A DNA stretch of 37,577 nucleotides, from assembly GCF_029335975.1 (NCBI RefSeq), contig NZ_JARJMT020000071.1, positions 1 to 37,577 on the forward strand. The letters are read 5' to 3'. Numbering within the stretch: position 1 is the first letter of the stretch; the number at the start of each line of letters is the position of its first letter. The notes below the pieces were generated by a model. It did not search any database. It worked only from the letters and a program-made list of their open reading frames with translations, and was not told the DNA's origin. Made by a program: the position numbers and the translations under genes. This stretch comes from Tepidimonas sp. GTDB taxonomy: Bacteria; Pseudomonadota; Gammaproteobacteria; Burkholderiales; Burkholderiaceae_C. Shown here in pieces: positions 16,145-26,011 of this stretch.

Positions 16145-18100
16145 ATGAGCAAGCACACCCACGCCTTTCAGGCCGAAGTGGCCCGGCTGCTGCACCTGGT
16201 CACGCATTCGCTGTACTCCAATCCCGACATCTTCTTGCGCGAGCTGATCTCCAACGCCTCCGATGCCTGCGACAAGCTGCGCTTCGAAGCCCTGGCCGAC
16301 GCCTCGCTGTACGAGGACCAGCCCAACCTGGAGATCCGCGTTGCCTTCGACAAGGCGGCCAAGACCATCACCATCACCGACAACGGGATCGGCATGAGCG
16401 AGGCCGAGGCCATCGAACACCTGGGTACCATCGCCAAGAGCGGCACACGCGACTTTTTGCAACGGCTCTCGGGCGATCAGAAGCAGGACGCGCAATTGAT
16501 CGGCCAGTTCGGGGTGGGCTTCTACTCCGGATTCATCGTGGCCGATCGCATCACGGTGGAAAGCCGCCGCGCCGGCTTGCCGCCCGAGCAGGGGGTGCGT
16601 TGGAGCAGCGACGGCAGCGGTGCCTTCGACACCGAAACCATCACCCGCGCCGAGCGCGGCACCCGCGTCATCCTGCACCTGCGCGACGACGCCAGCGAAT
16701 ACCTCAACCGCTGGAAGCTCAAGTCCATCATCGGCAAGTACTCCGACCACATCAGCCTGCCCATCCTTATGCAAAAAGAGGAGTGGGACAAAGACAAGGG
16801 CGAATATGTGCTGAAAGACGAGTGGGAGGCGGTCAACAGCGCCAGCGCCCTGTGGACGCGGCCCAAGAAGGACATCAGCGACGAGCAGTACATCGAGTTC
16901 TACAAAAACCTGAGCTACGACAGCGAGGCCCCGCTGGCCTGGAGCCACAACCGCGTCGAGGGCAGCACCGAGTACACCCAACTGCTCTATATCCCGGCCA
17001 AGGCGCCATTCGATCTGTGGAACCGCGACAAGCGCGGCGGGGTGAAGCTGTATGTCAAGCGCGTCTTCATCATGGACGACGCGGAAGCGCTGATGCCCGC
17101 GTACCTGCGCTGGGTCAAAGGGGTGATCGACTCGGCCGACCTGCCGCTGAACGTCAGCCGCGAGCTGCTGCAGGAAAGCCGCGATGTGAAAGCCATCCGC
17201 GACGGCAACACGCGCCGCGTGCTGTCCATGCTGGAAGAGCTGGCCAAGAAAGACGTGCTGCCCACCGGCGAGGCCTGGGAGCAGCTCAGCGCCGACGAGA
17301 AAGCCGACGCCGAGCGGCAGGCTGGCAAATACAGCCGCTTCTATGCCGAGTTTGGCGCCGTGCTCAAGGAAGGCTTGGGCGAGGACTTTGCGAACCGTGA
17401 GCGCATCGCCAGGCTGTTGCGCTTTGCCTCGACCCACAGCGATGCGGTCAACGTCAGCCTGGCCGATTACAAGGCGCGCATGAAGGAGGGACAAGAGGCG
17501 ATCTACTACATCACCGCCGACACCTTGGCTGCGGCCAAGAACAGCCCGCAGCTCGAAATTTTTCGCAAGAAGGGCATCGAAGTGCTGCTGATGACCGACC
17601 GCGTCGATGAGTGGGCGCTGTCGTTCTTGCACGAATTCGACGGCACGCCGCTGCACAGCGTGGCCAAAGGCGCGGTGGACCTGGGCAAGCTGCAGGACGA
17701 AGAAGAAAAGAAAGCGGCCGAGCAGGCGGCCGAGGCCTTCAAGCCCGTGCTCGACAAACTCAAGGAAGCCCTCAAGGACAAGGCCAAGGATGTGCGGGTG
17801 ACGGCGCGGCTGGTCGATTCACCCGCTTGCCTGGTGGTGGAGGACGGCGAATACTCCATGCAATTGGCGCGGCTGCTCAAGCAGGCGGGGCAGAAGGCGC
17901 CGGAGGTCAAGCCCATCCTCGAGGTCAATCCCGGCCATGCGCTGGTGCAAAAGCTGGATTCGCATCCGCAGTTCGAGGACCTGGCCCACATCCTGTTTGA
18001 CCAAGCTTTGCTGGCCGAAGGCGGCCTGCCGGAGGACCCGGCTGGCTATGTGCGCCGCGTCAATGCGCTGCTGGTGGGCAAGCACCCAGGCGAGGGATGA
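16145..18100 (+). CDS. htpG: Chaperone protein HtpG (Hsp90)
   Basis: A 651-residue Hsp90. The N-terminal GHKL ATPase domain has [17 protein letters not shown] (about residue 32), [13 protein letters not shown] (about residue 78), GTIAKSGT and [10 protein letters not shown]. The middle domain has [13 protein letters not shown], with the catalytic Arg in NVSRELLQ, and the C-terminal dimerisation domain follows. It is slightly longer than E. coli HtpG (624 residues). It is a cytoplasmic ATP-dependent chaperone. The sigma-32 promoter upstream predicts heat induction. ATG 16145 is followed by [21 protein letters not shown], the family start. Confidence 0.97.
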   Translation: MSKHTHAFQAEVARLLHLVTHSLYSNPDIFLRELISNASDACDKLRFEALADASLYEDQPNLEIRVAFDKAAKTITITDNGIGMSEAEAIEHLGTIAKSGTRDFLQRLSGDQKQDAQLIGQFGVGFYSGFIVADRITVESRRAGLPPEQGVRWSSDGSGAFDTETITRAERGTRVILHLRDDASEYLNRWKLKSIIGKYSDHISLPILMQKEEWDKDKGEYVLKDEWEAVNSASALWTRPKKDISDEQYIEFYKNLSYDSEAPLAWSHNRVEGSTEYTQLLYIPAKAPFDLWNRDKRGGVKLYVKRVFIMDDAEALMPAYLRWVKGVIDSADLPLNVSRELLQESRDVKAIRDGNTRRVLSMLEELAKKDVLPTGEAWEQLSADEKADAERQAGKYSRFYAEFGAVLKEGLGEDFANRERIARLLRFASTHSDAVNVSLADYKARMKEGQEAIYYITADTLAAAKNSPQLEIFRKKGIEVLLMTDRVDEWALSFLHEFDGTPLHSVAKGAVDLGKLQDEEEKKAAEQAAEAFKPVLDKLKEALKDKAKDVRVTARLVDSPACLVVEDGEYSMQLARLLKQAGQKAPEVKPILEVNPGHALVQKLDSHPQFEDLAHILFDQALLAEGGLPEDPAGYVRRVNALLVGKHPGEG

Positions 18101-18106
18101 CACCGC

Positions 18107-18697
18107 TTACCCCAGTGTCCCGGTAAATTCGATGATTTTTCGGTGATCCGGGGGCATCAGGGTGTACTTGATGCCCTCCGATGCGAGCAGAGTGCGCATC
18201 TCGTTGTCCATTTCGCGCGCGCGGTTTTCATCCTGCAGCCGCCCTGCGCGAACATACGGCTTGTCCAGGTCGCGCTGGGCAAAGATGTTCACATTGTCGA
18301 ATTGCCGGTACCACTCCAGGATCTGGCGGCGCGTCTTGTCCACGTCGCACACGTTATCCGGATGGTAGGCGTTGTAATACAGCAATTGCGGCAGCCCGCC
18401 TTCGGTCACCAGATAATGCACCTGGCCATCGAGCACCTCCAGCAGGCGAAATTGGTGTAACGCAATGCCGTATTGATTGCGCAGCGCCTCGTAGTCACCT
18501 TGCCAAACCAGGGACTTGGCCACCTCAGGCACCAACTCCACGGTTTTGTGCATCAGATGCAGTTTGAGCACGATGGCCGAGGAGTACAGCGACTTATCAC
18601 AGCCTGGGCCGCCCACGATATTGATGACTTTGGTCGGATAGCGCCGCAATTTGTTTTCTGGCAGGTTCGGCGTCACATAGCCGACGATGGTGCTCAT
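18107..18697 (-). CDS. Phage-type P-loop NTPase/kinase-like protein with altered Walker A
   Basis: A 196-residue protein. IVGGPGCDKS (about residues 27-36) stands where a P-loop Walker A (GxxxxGK[ST]) would be, but Asp34 replaces the Gly before Lys35. Downstream parts VELVPEVAKSLVWQGD, GIALHQFRLLEVLDGQVHYLVTEG and EMDNEMRTLLASEGIKYTLM resemble an AAA/adenylate-kinase-like family known from T4-like phages and related to NadR kinase domains. The substrate is unknown. GGAG before ATG 18697 supports expression, so this is not obvious debris. It stands alone and convergent with htpG, ending 6 nt from it. Its base composition looks less GC-rich than its neighbours, which would fit transfer. Family placement is by pattern, from memory. 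Confidence 0.68.
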   Translation of the reverse strand: MSTIVGYVTPNLPENKLRRYPTKVINIVGGPGCDKSLYSSAIVLKLHLMHKTVELVPEVAKSLVWQGDYEALRNQYGIALHQFRLLEVLDGQVHYLVTEGGLPQLLYYNAYHPDNVCDVDKTRRQILEWYRQFDNVNIFAQRDLDKPYVRAGRLQDENRAREMDNEMRTLLASEGIKYTLMPPDHRKIIEFTGTLG

Positions 18698-18800
18698 GGC
18701 AGTCTCCTCAGCCGGGCCGCAGCCCCGGCGGTTTCAATCCTAGCACTGCCTCGGGCGCTTGTGTGTCGTATACCCCCGACCCTGCCCGTATGATTGGCCC

Positions 18801-19670
18801 ATGACCCGATCCCCATCCCCGCGACGATCGCCCGCAGGGCCAGCCCCTGAGGTGCTGGCAGAGCTGCATCCCGGACAGTCGATCGCGTTGCTGCAAGAAC
18901 TGCACATCCTCACGCGCGACGGGCGGCTCAACCAGGATTCGCGGCGCAAGCTCAAGCAGGTCAATCACCTGTTACAGTTCATCGAGCCCTTGCTGCAAGC
19001 AGCCCTGGCCGAGCGCGGTGATGTGACCCTGGTGGACCACGGTGCGGGCAAATCGTATCTGGGTTTTTTGCTCTACGACCGGTTTTGCCTGGCGCGCCCG
19101 GTAGGGACCGTCTGGGGGGTGGAGGCGCGGCCCGAGTTGGTCGAACGCGCAGCTGTCTTGGCCCAGCGACTGGGCTTTGCGCGCATGCACTTTGTGGCCG
19201 CCACGGTCCGTGAGGCGATGGCCGCGCTGCCCGCTCAGGTGGACGTGGTGACGGCGCTGCACGCCTGCGACACAGCCACCGACGATGCCATCGAGTTTGC
19301 CCTGCAGCGCCAGGCGCGTGCCATCGTCTTGGTGCCGTGCTGCCAGGCGGAAGTCGCCGCAGCCTTGCGGCGCAACAAGGCGCTGCAGTTGGCGCGCACG
19401 CCGCTGGCCGAGTTGTGGCGTCATCCGCTGCACACGCGCGAGTTCGGCAGCCAGGTCACCAATGTGCTGCGCTGCTTGCGGCTCGAGGCAAGCGGCTACG
19501 AGGTGACGGTGACCGAGCTGGTGGGCTGGGAGCACTCCATGAAAAACGAGCTCATCATCGCGCGCCGCACCGGTCGGCGCAAGCACAGCGCAGCCGTTCG
19601 CCTGACCCACATGCTCGATGACCTGGGGCTGGCGGAACTCAGAGGCCGCTTTGCCGTCCCATCCGTATAA
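18801..19670 (+). CDS. SAM-dependent methyltransferase-like protein (METTL25/Methyltransf_32 type)
   Basis: About 289 residues. A helical N-terminal part (LLQELHILTRDGRLNQDSRRKLKQVNHL) precedes a Rossmann core: VTLVDHGAGKSYLGFLLYDRF stands for SAM motif I, VWGVEARPELVERA for motif II, and VVTALHACDTATDDAI carries the ALHACD motif seen in this family. VLVPCCQAEV follows. The HACD and PCC elements are typical of Methyltransf_32. The target molecule is unknown. ATG 18801 was chosen over an upstream start at 18759 because the latter runs through the intergenic spacer. The antiporter gene starts 28 nt downstream and the genes are probably cotranscribed. Confidence 0.8.
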   Translation: MTRSPSPRRSPAGPAPEVLAELHPGQSIALLQELHILTRDGRLNQDSRRKLKQVNHLLQFIEPLLQAALAERGDVTLVDHGAGKSYLGFLLYDRFCLARPVGTVWGVEARPELVERAAVLAQRLGFARMHFVAATVREAMAALPAQVDVVTALHACDTATDDAIEFALQRQARAIVLVPCCQAEVAAALRRNKALQLARTPLAELWRHPLHTREFGSQVTNVLRCLRLEASGYEVTVTELVGWEHSMKNELIIARRTGRRKHSAAVRLTHMLDDLGLAELRGRFAVPSV

Positions 19671-19698
19671 CGACAGACGACGAGGCGGGGTAAGCGCG

Positions 19699-20889
19699 GT
19701 GCAGTTGTTGGTGACATGGCCGGCCCTGCTGTGGTTGGCGTGGTGGTTGGGCGAGCGTGCGCAGCCTCGGGGCTGGCCGCGGGTCAGCGTTTATGTGGCG
19801 GTGGGCTTGCTGGCCAGCTTCGCGGCCCCTGCCCCCACGCTGGTGGACGGCTCGGTGCTGGCGCTGCTGGCACAGTTGGCGCTGGCGCTCGTGCTGTTCG
19901 AGCTCGGACATCGCATCCGGCTGCGTTGGCTACGCGCCAACCCGTGGGTGGCTGCGGCAGCGCTGCTGCAGGGGCTGGCGTTGTTCGTGCTCCTGGGCTG
20001 GGCTGGCGGGTGGTTGGGCTTGGCGCCGGATGTGCGCTGGCTGTTGGCGGCGGTGGCGGTGGCCGCTTCGCCGGCCGGTTTGTTGCGCGTCGTCAACGAT
20101 TTGCGCGCCGGCGGACAAGTGACCGAGCGTGCATTGCACCAGGCAGCGCTGTTGTCGGTGCTGGCGGTCCTGTTGGTCAAGGCAGTCAGCACCCACTGGT
20201 TCGTTCGCAGCGCCGACGACTGGCTGGCGGCGTTGCTGGCCGGCGGCTATGCGCTGGTGGCCTCGGTGGGCCTGGGCATGGCGCTGGCGGTGGTGTTGGG
20301 ATGGCTGGTGCGCGGCCCATTTGCGGCGCCGCAGGTGCCCACCGTCGGCTACGCGCTGGCATTGGTTTGGCTGACGGTGGTGGCCGATACGCTGAAATTA
20401 TCGCCGCTGCTGGCGGCGCTGAGCTTCGGTGTCATGCTGCGCGAGCGGCAAACGTTGGCCGCCGCAGTGCAGCGCAACTTTGGCACGCTGGGTTGGCTGC
20501 TCGGGGTGTTCCTGTTCGTCTACGTCGGCTCGCGCACAGTGTGGCCGGCGCTGGCCGAGCCGGGCGTGTGGGCGATGGCGGCGCTGGTGCTGGCAGCGCG
20601 GCTGCTGGTGTCAGTCGCCGTCAATGTGGCGCTGGCGTGGCCTGCCGGCATCGGCGCACGAAAGGGTGTGCTCACCGGCGTGGTGCTGCTGCCGATGTCG
20701 GCGCTGACGCTGCTGTTGCTGGAGCGCAGCGCGGCGCTGGGCGTGGAGCCGGCCGCAACGGTGTTGCACCAGCTGGCCGCAGCCCTGTTGTGGGCCGAGC
20801 TGCTCGGCCCGCTGCTGGCTGCGTGGGCGCTGCGCGCGGCGCGCGAGGCGGCGGTCGCCGCGCCGCCGCGGCCAGAGGATCAGGGGTGA
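19699..20889 (+). CDS. CPA2-type cation:proton antiporter, membrane domain only
   Basis: About 396 residues, strongly hydrophobic throughout, with roughly 11 or 12 predicted membrane segments rich in Leu, Ala, Val and Trp. The layout is that of KefB/KefC/CPA2 Na+(K+)/H+ antiporter domains. The C-terminal RCK/TrkA-N nucleotide-binding domain of Kef systems is absent: the protein ends soon after the last segment with a short basic and acidic tail. GTG 19699 was chosen because GAGGCGGGG lies upstream and the hydrophobic N-terminus begins there; the longer reading starts inside the methyltransferase gene. It lies between a methyltransferase and a YbdK-type ligase, which may connect ion exchange with thiol metabolism (inference). 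Confidence 0.75.
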   Translation: MQLLVTWPALLWLAWWLGERAQPRGWPRVSVYVAVGLLASFAAPAPTLVDGSVLALLAQLALALVLFELGHRIRLRWLRANPWVAAAALLQGLALFVLLGWAGGWLGLAPDVRWLLAAVAVAASPAGLLRVVNDLRAGGQVTERALHQAALLSVLAVLLVKAVSTHWFVRSADDWLAALLAGGYALVASVGLGMALAVVLGWLVRGPFAAPQVPTVGYALALVWLTVVADTLKLSPLLAALSFGVMLRERQTLAAAVQRNFGTLGWLLGVFLFVYVGSRTVWPALAEPGVWAMAALVLAARLLVSVAVNVALAWPAGIGARKGVLTGVVLLPMSALTLLLLERSAALGVEPAATVLHQLAAALLWAELLGPLLAAWALRAAREAAVAAPPRPEDQG

Positions 20890-20893
20890 TGCG

Positions 20894-22024
20894 ATGCCAC
20901 TGGAGTCATTTATGCAGTCTGACGCGCTCACGATGGGCGTGGAGTTGGAACTGCAAATCGTCCATCCCTACGACCTGGACCTGACGCCGGGGGCAGACGA
21001 CCTGCTTGCGCTGCTCAAGCGCGCACCGTTTCCGGGCAGCGTCACGCCCGAGATGACGCAGAGCATGATCGAGATTGCCACCGGTGTGCATACGCGCCAC
21101 GACGAATTGCTAGCGCAGCTGCGTGCAATCCGGGATACGCTGCTGGCGGCGGCCGAGCGGCTCAACATCGAGCTGGCTGGCGGCGGCACACATCCCTTTC
21201 AGCGCTGGTTCGAGCAGCGCATCTTCGACAAGCCGCGCTTTCAGCAGCTCTCCGGCCTGTATGGCTATCTGGCCAAGCAGTTCACGGTCTTTGGCCAGCA
21301 TGTGCACATTGGTTGCCGCTCGGCGGACGAGGCGCTGTTCCTGCTGCACGCGCTCAACCGCTATGTGCCGCACTTCATCGCGCTGTCGGCTGCCTCGCCA
21401 TTCTTCCAGGGGGTGGATACGCTGTTCGACTCGGCGCGGCTGAACTCGGTGTTTGCATTTCCCCTCAGCGGTCGCGCGCCGTTCGTCTTGCACTGGGACG
21501 ACTTCGAGCAGGGCTACTTCCGCAAGATGGAGTCCACCGGTGTCGTGAAGTCGATGAAGGACTTCTACTGGGACATCCGCCCCAAGCCCGAGTACGGCAC
21601 GATCGAGCTGCGCGTTTGCGATACGCCGCTGACGGTGGAGCGCGCTGCGGCGTTGGCGTGCTACCTGCAGGCGCTGTGCCGCCATCTACTGGAGGGCGGC
21701 GAGCCGCCACCGCAGGAGGACGACTACCTGGTCTACACCTACAACCGCTTCCAGGCGTGTCGCTTTGGGCTGGAGGGCACGATGGTGCATCCGCGCACGC
21801 GCGAGCCGCTGTCGATCCGGGAGGACATCCTGGCCACGCTGCGCCGACTGGAGCCGCACGCACAGGCACTGGACAGCTCAGCAGCGCTGGCGGAGCTGGA
21901 GGCGGTGGCTGGCGCAGCCGGCAACCACGCGCGCCAGTTGCGCGCGGCGCATGCGCGTACCGGCAGCATCCAGGCGGTGGTGCGCGCTGCGGTCGACGCG
22001 CTGCGCGATGGCATGCTAAGCTGA
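20894..22024 (+). CDS. ybdK: YbdK-family carboxylate-amine ligase (glutamate-cysteine ligase type 2)
   Basis: A 376-residue GCS2-family protein. [13 protein letters not shown] opens the catalytic fold, with [31 protein letters not shown] and [16 protein letters not shown] as the metal- and nucleotide-binding elements. YbdK enzymes show weak glutamate-cysteine ligase activity, and the true acceptor of many is unknown. The start ATG 20894 is 4 nt after the antiporter stop, so translation is probably coupled. Later possible starts (20912) exist. A hairpin after the stop probably ends the transcript. Confidence 0.9.
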   Translation: MPLESFMQSDALTMGVELELQIVHPYDLDLTPGADDLLALLKRAPFPGSVTPEMTQSMIEIATGVHTRHDELLAQLRAIRDTLLAAAERLNIELAGGGTHPFQRWFEQRIFDKPRFQQLSGLYGYLAKQFTVFGQHVHIGCRSADEALFLLHALNRYVPHFIALSAASPFFQGVDTLFDSARLNSVFAFPLSGRAPFVLHWDDFEQGYFRKMESTGVVKSMKDFYWDIRPKPEYGTIELRVCDTPLTVERAAALACYLQALCRHLLEGGEPPPQEDDYLVYTYNRFQACRFGLEGTMVHPRTREPLSIREDILATLRRLEPHAQALDSSAALAELEAVAGAAGNHARQLRAAHARTGSIQAVVRAAVDALRDGMLS

Positions 22025-22027
22025 TCG

Positions 22028-22069
22028 GCGCTCGCCCCGTTGGGCCCGTGTCAGACGGGCGAGCGCTTT
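22028..22069 (+). terminator. Probable terminator after ybdK
   Basis: GCGCTCGCCCCGT (22028-22040) pairs with ACGGGCGAGCGC (22055-22066) with one bulged base and a 14-nt loop, followed by only three T. The stem is strong and the T tract short. It lies between the ybdK stop and the aminotransferase start and would separate the two transcripts. Confidence 0.5.
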
Positions 22070-22098
22070 CACATATTCAACTCCAGGAGACGACGCCG

Positions 22099-23253
22099 AT
22101 GCCTGGCTTGCTGCCCCACATCGACCCGGATGGTCTGCTCGAATTTTCGGTCGTCTACACCGACCGCGCGCTCAACCACATGTCCCAGCGCTTCCAGCGC
22201 GTCATGACCGACATCGGCGGCCTTCTGAAGGAGGTGTACGGCGCGCATGCGGTGGCACTGGTGCCGGGCAGCGGTACCTTCGGCATGGAGGCGGTGGCGC
22301 GCCAGTTTGCCACCGACCGGCGTGTGCTGGTGATCCGCAATGGCTGGTTCAGCTACCGCTGGACCCAGATCTTCGACATGGGCCGCATCCCGGCCGAGGC
22401 GCATGTCCTCAAGGCGCGGCGCGTGGCCGAGGCGCCGCAGGCACCGTGGGTGCCGGCACCGTTGGACGAGGTGGTGCGCACGATCCACACAGGGCGTCCG
22501 GCGGTGGTGTTTGCGCCGCACGTGGAGACCGCCGCCGGCATGATGCTGCCCGATGACTACCTGCGCACGGTGGCTGAGGCCGCGCACACGGTGGGCGGGC
22601 TTTTCGTGCTGGACTGCATCGCCTCGGGTGCCATGTGGGTGGATATGCGCGCCACCGGCGTGGATGTGCTGATCTCGGCGCCGCAGAAGGGCTGGAGCGG
22701 CTCGCCGGCTTGTGCGATGGTCATGCTGTCGGAGCGTGCGCACCAGGTCCTCGACAGCACCACCAGCACGAGCTTTGCCTGCGACCTGAAAAAGTGGCTT
22801 CAAGTCATGCAGACCTATGAGCAGGGCGGCCATGTCTATCACACCACCATGCCGACCGATGCGCTGGCGCGGCTGCGCGATGTGATGCAGGAGACGCGCG
22901 AGCACGGTTTTGCGGCGATGAAGGCCGCCCAGGTCGAACTTGGCCGGCGTGTGCGCGATTTGTTCGAAGCCCGTGGACTGTGCAGCGTGGCGGCGCCGGG
23001 CTTCCAAGCCCCTGGCGTGGTGGTCAGCTACACCGACGATCCGGAGCTCGCCAGCGGCCGCAAGTTCGCCGCCGTCGGGCTGCAGACCGCCGCCGGCGTG
23101 CCGCTGATGTGCGACGAGCCGGCGGACTTTCGCACCTTCCGGGTCGGCCTGTTCGGGCTGGAAAAGCTGCTGCACATCGAGCGCACCGTCGGCCATCTGC
23201 GGCAGGCGCTGGATGCACTCGGCCTGCGCGAGCGGGCCGCCGTCGCCGCCTGA
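22099..23253 (+). CDS. Class V aminotransferase, PLP-dependent
   Basis: A 384-residue fold-type I enzyme. The PLP-binding lysine is Lys197 in ISAPQKGWSGSP. The PLP ring-nitrogen Asp is Asp172 in FVLDCIASG, and the phosphate-binding part is GSGTFGMEAV (about residues 57-66). This layout fits the alanine-glyoxylate, serine-pyruvate or 2-aminoethylphosphonate group; the substrate cannot be assigned. CCAGGAGA lies 8 nt or so before ATG 22099, a good ribosome site. It is preceded by a terminator-like hairpin and ends convergent with the exporter genes, so it is probably a single-gene transcript. Confidence 0.9.
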   Translation: MPGLLPHIDPDGLLEFSVVYTDRALNHMSQRFQRVMTDIGGLLKEVYGAHAVALVPGSGTFGMEAVARQFATDRRVLVIRNGWFSYRWTQIFDMGRIPAEAHVLKARRVAEAPQAPWVPAPLDEVVRTIHTGRPAVVFAPHVETAAGMMLPDDYLRTVAEAAHTVGGLFVLDCIASGAMWVDMRATGVDVLISAPQKGWSGSPACAMVMLSERAHQVLDSTTSTSFACDLKKWLQVMQTYEQGGHVYHTTMPTDALARLRDVMQETREHGFAAMKAAQVELGRRVRDLFEARGLCSVAAPGFQAPGVVVSYTDDPELASGRKFAAVGLQTAAGVPLMCDEPADFRTFRVGLFGLEKLLHIERTVGHLRQALDALGLRERAAVAA

Positions 23254-23271
23254 TGGGATGGTGTCGGCATT

Positions 23272-24096
23272 TCAACGGGCGAAGCGCCGTCGCGTCAGCG
23301 CCAGCGCCGCCCAAAATGCGGCCAACGCATAACCAGCCAGCACCGCGATGTGCCGTGCCGCCTCGGCCGGCCAGTGGTCCAGAAAAAGCGGGCGCACCAG
23401 TTGCACCGCGTGCGTCAGCGGCAGGGCCTCGCTGATCGCCCGAACCCAGCCGGGGAGCTGCTCGCGCGGGAAGAACACGCCCGAGACAAACGTCATCGGT
23501 GTCAGAAACAGCGTGAAATAGTAGGTGAAAAAGTCGTAGCCCTTGGCCAGTGCGTTGAAGATCAGCGCAAGACTCGCAAATGTCACGCCGGTCAGCGCCA
23601 GCGCCGCCCACGCCAGCACGAGCTTGGGGCTGTGGCCTATGCCCAGCAGCAACATCACCAGCAGGATCGCGCTGGAGGCAAACAGCGCCTTGAACGCCGC
23701 CCACAGCATCTCGGCCAGCACGATGTCGTCCAGCGTCACCGGGGCGTTGAGGATGCCGTCCCAGGTGCGCTGTACATGCATGCGCGAGAACGCCGAATAC
23801 AGCGCCTCGAAGGTGGCGGCGTTCATCGCGCTCATGCAGACGCTGCCGCTGGCCAGGAACACCAGGTAGGGGACCGTTTGCACATTGCCCCCGGGCAGGG
23901 CGAGCGTCAGGTTGCCGACCAGCGCGCCCATGCCGTAACCGAACGCCACCAGCCAGATCAGCGGCTCAGCGATATTGCCCACCAGGCTCGGGATCGCCAA
24001 CTTGCGCCAGACCAGCAGGTTGCGTCGCCACACGGCCGCAAAGCGCCAACTCGGCCGCGGGGGCGCCCAGTGGGGGGGGTTGATGCCGTCGCGCAT
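23272..24096 (-). CDS. ABC-2 type permease (NodJ-like)
   Basis: A 274-residue ABC-2 membrane protein with about six hydrophobic segments. It carries VGNIAEPLIWLVAFGYGMG, YLVFLASGSVCMSAMNAATFE and LFLTPMTFVSGVFFPREQLP, the NodJ/ABC-2 pattern. AAGGA precedes ATG 24096, which is just 4 nt or so after the ATPase gene, so the two are translated together. It would form the channel of an exporter. Rhizobial NodIJ exports lipochitooligosaccharides, but NodIJ-like pairs are common in Burkholderiales without nodulation genes, and no nod gene is here, so the substrate is unknown. Confidence 0.9.
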   Translation of the reverse strand: MRDGINPPHWAPPRPSWRFAAVWRRNLLVWRKLAIPSLVGNIAEPLIWLVAFGYGMGALVGNLTLALPGGNVQTVPYLVFLASGSVCMSAMNAATFEALYSAFSRMHVQRTWDGILNAPVTLDDIVLAEMLWAAFKALFASSAILLVMLLLGIGHSPKLVLAWAALALTGVTFASLALIFNALAKGYDFFTYYFTLFLTPMTFVSGVFFPREQLPGWVRAISEALPLTHAVQLVRPLFLDHWPAEAARHIAVLAGYALAAFWAALALTRRRFAR

Positions 24097-24100
24097 GGGC

Positions 24101-25036
24101 TTATCCTTCGGCGCGGATCTGCCGCCCCGTCAGGCGCAGGAACAGGTCCTCCAGATTCGCTGGCCGGTGCAGCAGCCGCAGCTGCGGCTGACCCGCCAGC
24201 CGCGCCAGCAGCGGGCGCGCGTCGCGGGTGTAGAGGAAGGTCGTCTCGCCATGGGTCTCGATGCGGCCGGCCAGCGCGCGCGCCTCTTCGTCCAGCAGCG
24301 CGGCCACCTCGGGCTGTCCTTGCTCGCCGTACAGCTCGATCACCTCTGGCTCCAGATGCTGCGCGATCAGCGCCCGTGGCGCCCCTTCGGCGATGCAGCG
24401 CCCCTGGTCGACGATCACCAGCCGGTGGCACAGCCGCTCGGCCTCGTCCATGAAGTGCGTCGTCAGCAGGATGCTCTTGCCCTGCTGCAGCAGGCGCTGC
24501 AGCCGCTCCCACATCAGGTGGCGCGCCTGCGGATCCAGCCCAGTGGTCGGCTCATCGAGCAGCAGCAAGGCGGGGTCGTTGACCAATGCGCGCGCCAGGC
24601 TCAGCCGCCGTCGCATTCCACCCGACAGCTCGCTGGGTCGCGCATCCACCTTGTGCGAAAGCGCCGCAAACTCCAGCAGCGGCGCGATGCGTGCGCGCAG
24701 CTGCGCCTGCGGCAGGCCGAAGTAACGTCCGTAAACCAGCAGATTCTCGGCGCAGCTGAAGTCGGGGTCCAGCGTATCGAACTGCGCCACCACGCCCAGC
24801 CGTGCCTTGATCGCGCGGGCGTGCTGCGGCATCGGCAGGCCGAAAATGCATACCGAGCCAGCGTCCGGCGCCACCTGCCCCAGCGCCATGCGCAGCGTGG
24901 TCGTCTTGCCCGCCCCGTTGGGCCCAAGCAGCCCGACGCACTCGCCCGCTTCAATCGAAAACGACAGCCCGTCCACCACCGCGCGCCCGCTGTAACGCTT
25001 GGTCAGTCCGTCGATCTGCAGCAAAGTCTCGACCAT
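24101..25036 (-). CDS. ABC exporter ATP-binding protein (NodI-like)
   Basis: A 311-residue DrrA/NodI-type ATPase. Walker A is [13 protein letters not shown] (near residues 39-47), the signature is [15 protein letters not shown], Walker [14 protein letters not shown], and the switch His is in [17 protein letters not shown]. The C-terminal domain (about residues 225-311) is typical of drug/NodI exporters. It is upstream of, and almost touching, the NodJ-like permease, with which it forms the exporter. ATG 25036 was chosen because family-like [17 protein letters not shown] follows. It diverges from psd across about 75 nt. Confidence 0.92.
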   Translation of the reverse strand: MVETLLQIDGLTKRYSGRAVVDGLSFSIEAGECVGLLGPNGAGKTTTLRMALGQVAPDAGSVCIFGLPMPQHARAIKARLGVVAQFDTLDPDFSCAENLLVYGRYFGLPQAQLRARIAPLLEFAALSHKVDARPSELSGGMRRRLSLARALVNDPALLLLDEPTTGLDPQARHLMWERLQRLLQQGKSILLTTHFMDEAERLCHRLVIVDQGRCIAEGAPRALIAQHLEPEVIELYGEQGQPEVAALLDEEARALAGRIETHGETTFLYTRDARPLLARLAGQPQLRLLHRPANLEDLFLRLTGRQIRAEG

Positions 25037-25111
25037 GACCGCATTGTGCCCTGATGCCGCATCCCGCAGGACGCCGGGGAGATGGGTACGGGTCCCGCAG
25101 ATCATCGCCAC

Positions 25112-25981
25112 ATGACCAGTCAGGACCGCGCAGCCGTCTGGCTGCAACACGCCCTGCCCAAGCGCGCGTTGACCGAGCTGGCCGGCGCGCTGGCGCGCCG
25201 GCCGCTGGGGCCAGTGACGCAGGCGGCGATCCGCCGCTTCATCCAGCGCTATGGCGTGGACATGGGCGAGGCAGCGCAGCCCGACTCGGCCGCTTATGCC
25301 ACGTTCAATGACTTTTTCACGCGCGCGCTGCGCCCGGGGGCGCGGCCGCTGGCAGCCGCCGATCTGGTGTGTCCCGTGGACGGTGCGATCAGCCAGTGCG
25401 GTGCGATCGCACACGACCAGATCCTGCAGGCCAAGGGGTACAGCTACACGGTGGCAGCGCTGCTCGGTGGCGACGCGGCGCTGGCGGCAGCGTTTACCGA
25501 CGGCATGTTCGCGACGCTGTACCTGAGCCCGCGCGACTACCACCGCATCCACATGCCGTGTGGGGGGCGTTTGCTGCGCATGGTGCATGTGCCGGGGTCG
25601 CTCTATTCGGTCAATCCGGTGACGGCGCGCGGGGTGCCGGGGCTGTTCGCGCGCAACGAGCGCGTGCTGTGCCTGTTCGAAGGGCAGCGCCCGGACGGCC
25701 GGCGTTTTCCGTTCGCGCTGGTGCTGGTGGGGGCGACGATCGTCGGCAGCATGGCCACTGTCTGGCATGGCGTGGTCAATCCGCCGCGGCCGGGCATTGT
25801 GCGGCGCTGGGACTACGATGACCGCGAGATCACCCTGGCGCAGGGGGCGGAGATGGGGCGCTTCCTGCTCGGCTCCACCGTGGTGGCCTTGTTCCCGCCG
25901 GGGCTCGCCGTTCTGACCCCGGACTGGGCCCCAGGCCGTCCGGTGCGCATGGGCGAGGCGATGGGGGCGTGGCGGCCCTGA
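25112..25981 (+). CDS. psd: Phosphatidylserine decarboxylase proenzyme
   Basis: A 289-residue Psd. The autocatalytic cleavage motif LLGST places the Gly254-Ser255 bond near the C-terminus; the Ser becomes the pyruvoyl group on a 35-residue alpha chain. [11 protein letters not shown] (Asp) and [10 protein letters not shown] (His) supply the other conserved residues. It converts phosphatidylserine to phosphatidylethanolamine at the inner membrane. ATG 25112 was chosen because the family-like helical N-terminus follows; ATG 25082 is an upstream alternative. Neither has a strong ribosome site. It is divergent from the NodI-like gene. Confidence 0.93.
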   Translation: MTSQDRAAVWLQHALPKRALTELAGALARRPLGPVTQAAIRRFIQRYGVDMGEAAQPDSAAYATFNDFFTRALRPGARPLAAADLVCPVDGAISQCGAIAHDQILQAKGYSYTVAALLGGDAALAAAFTDGMFATLYLSPRDYHRIHMPCGGRLLRMVHVPGSLYSVNPVTARGVPGLFARNERVLCLFEGQRPDGRRFPFALVLVGATIVGSMATVWHGVVNPPRPGIVRRWDYDDREITLAQGAEMGRFLLGSTVVALFPPGLAVLTPDWAPGRPVRMGEAMGAWRP

Positions 25982-26011
25982 CAGCGCTGCCGCGCCAGCG
26001 CGGGCCGTCCG

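Noticed and set aside
23272-25036. Nodulation-factor export function for the NodIJ-like pair
   Set aside because: No nodA, nodB, nodC or nod box is seen, and such pairs occur widely in non-symbiotic Burkholderiales.
24101-25768. NodI-like ATPase frame extending about 240 codons upstream
   Set aside because: The extension runs antisense through psd and has low-complexity composition; ATG 25036 starts the family-like sequence.
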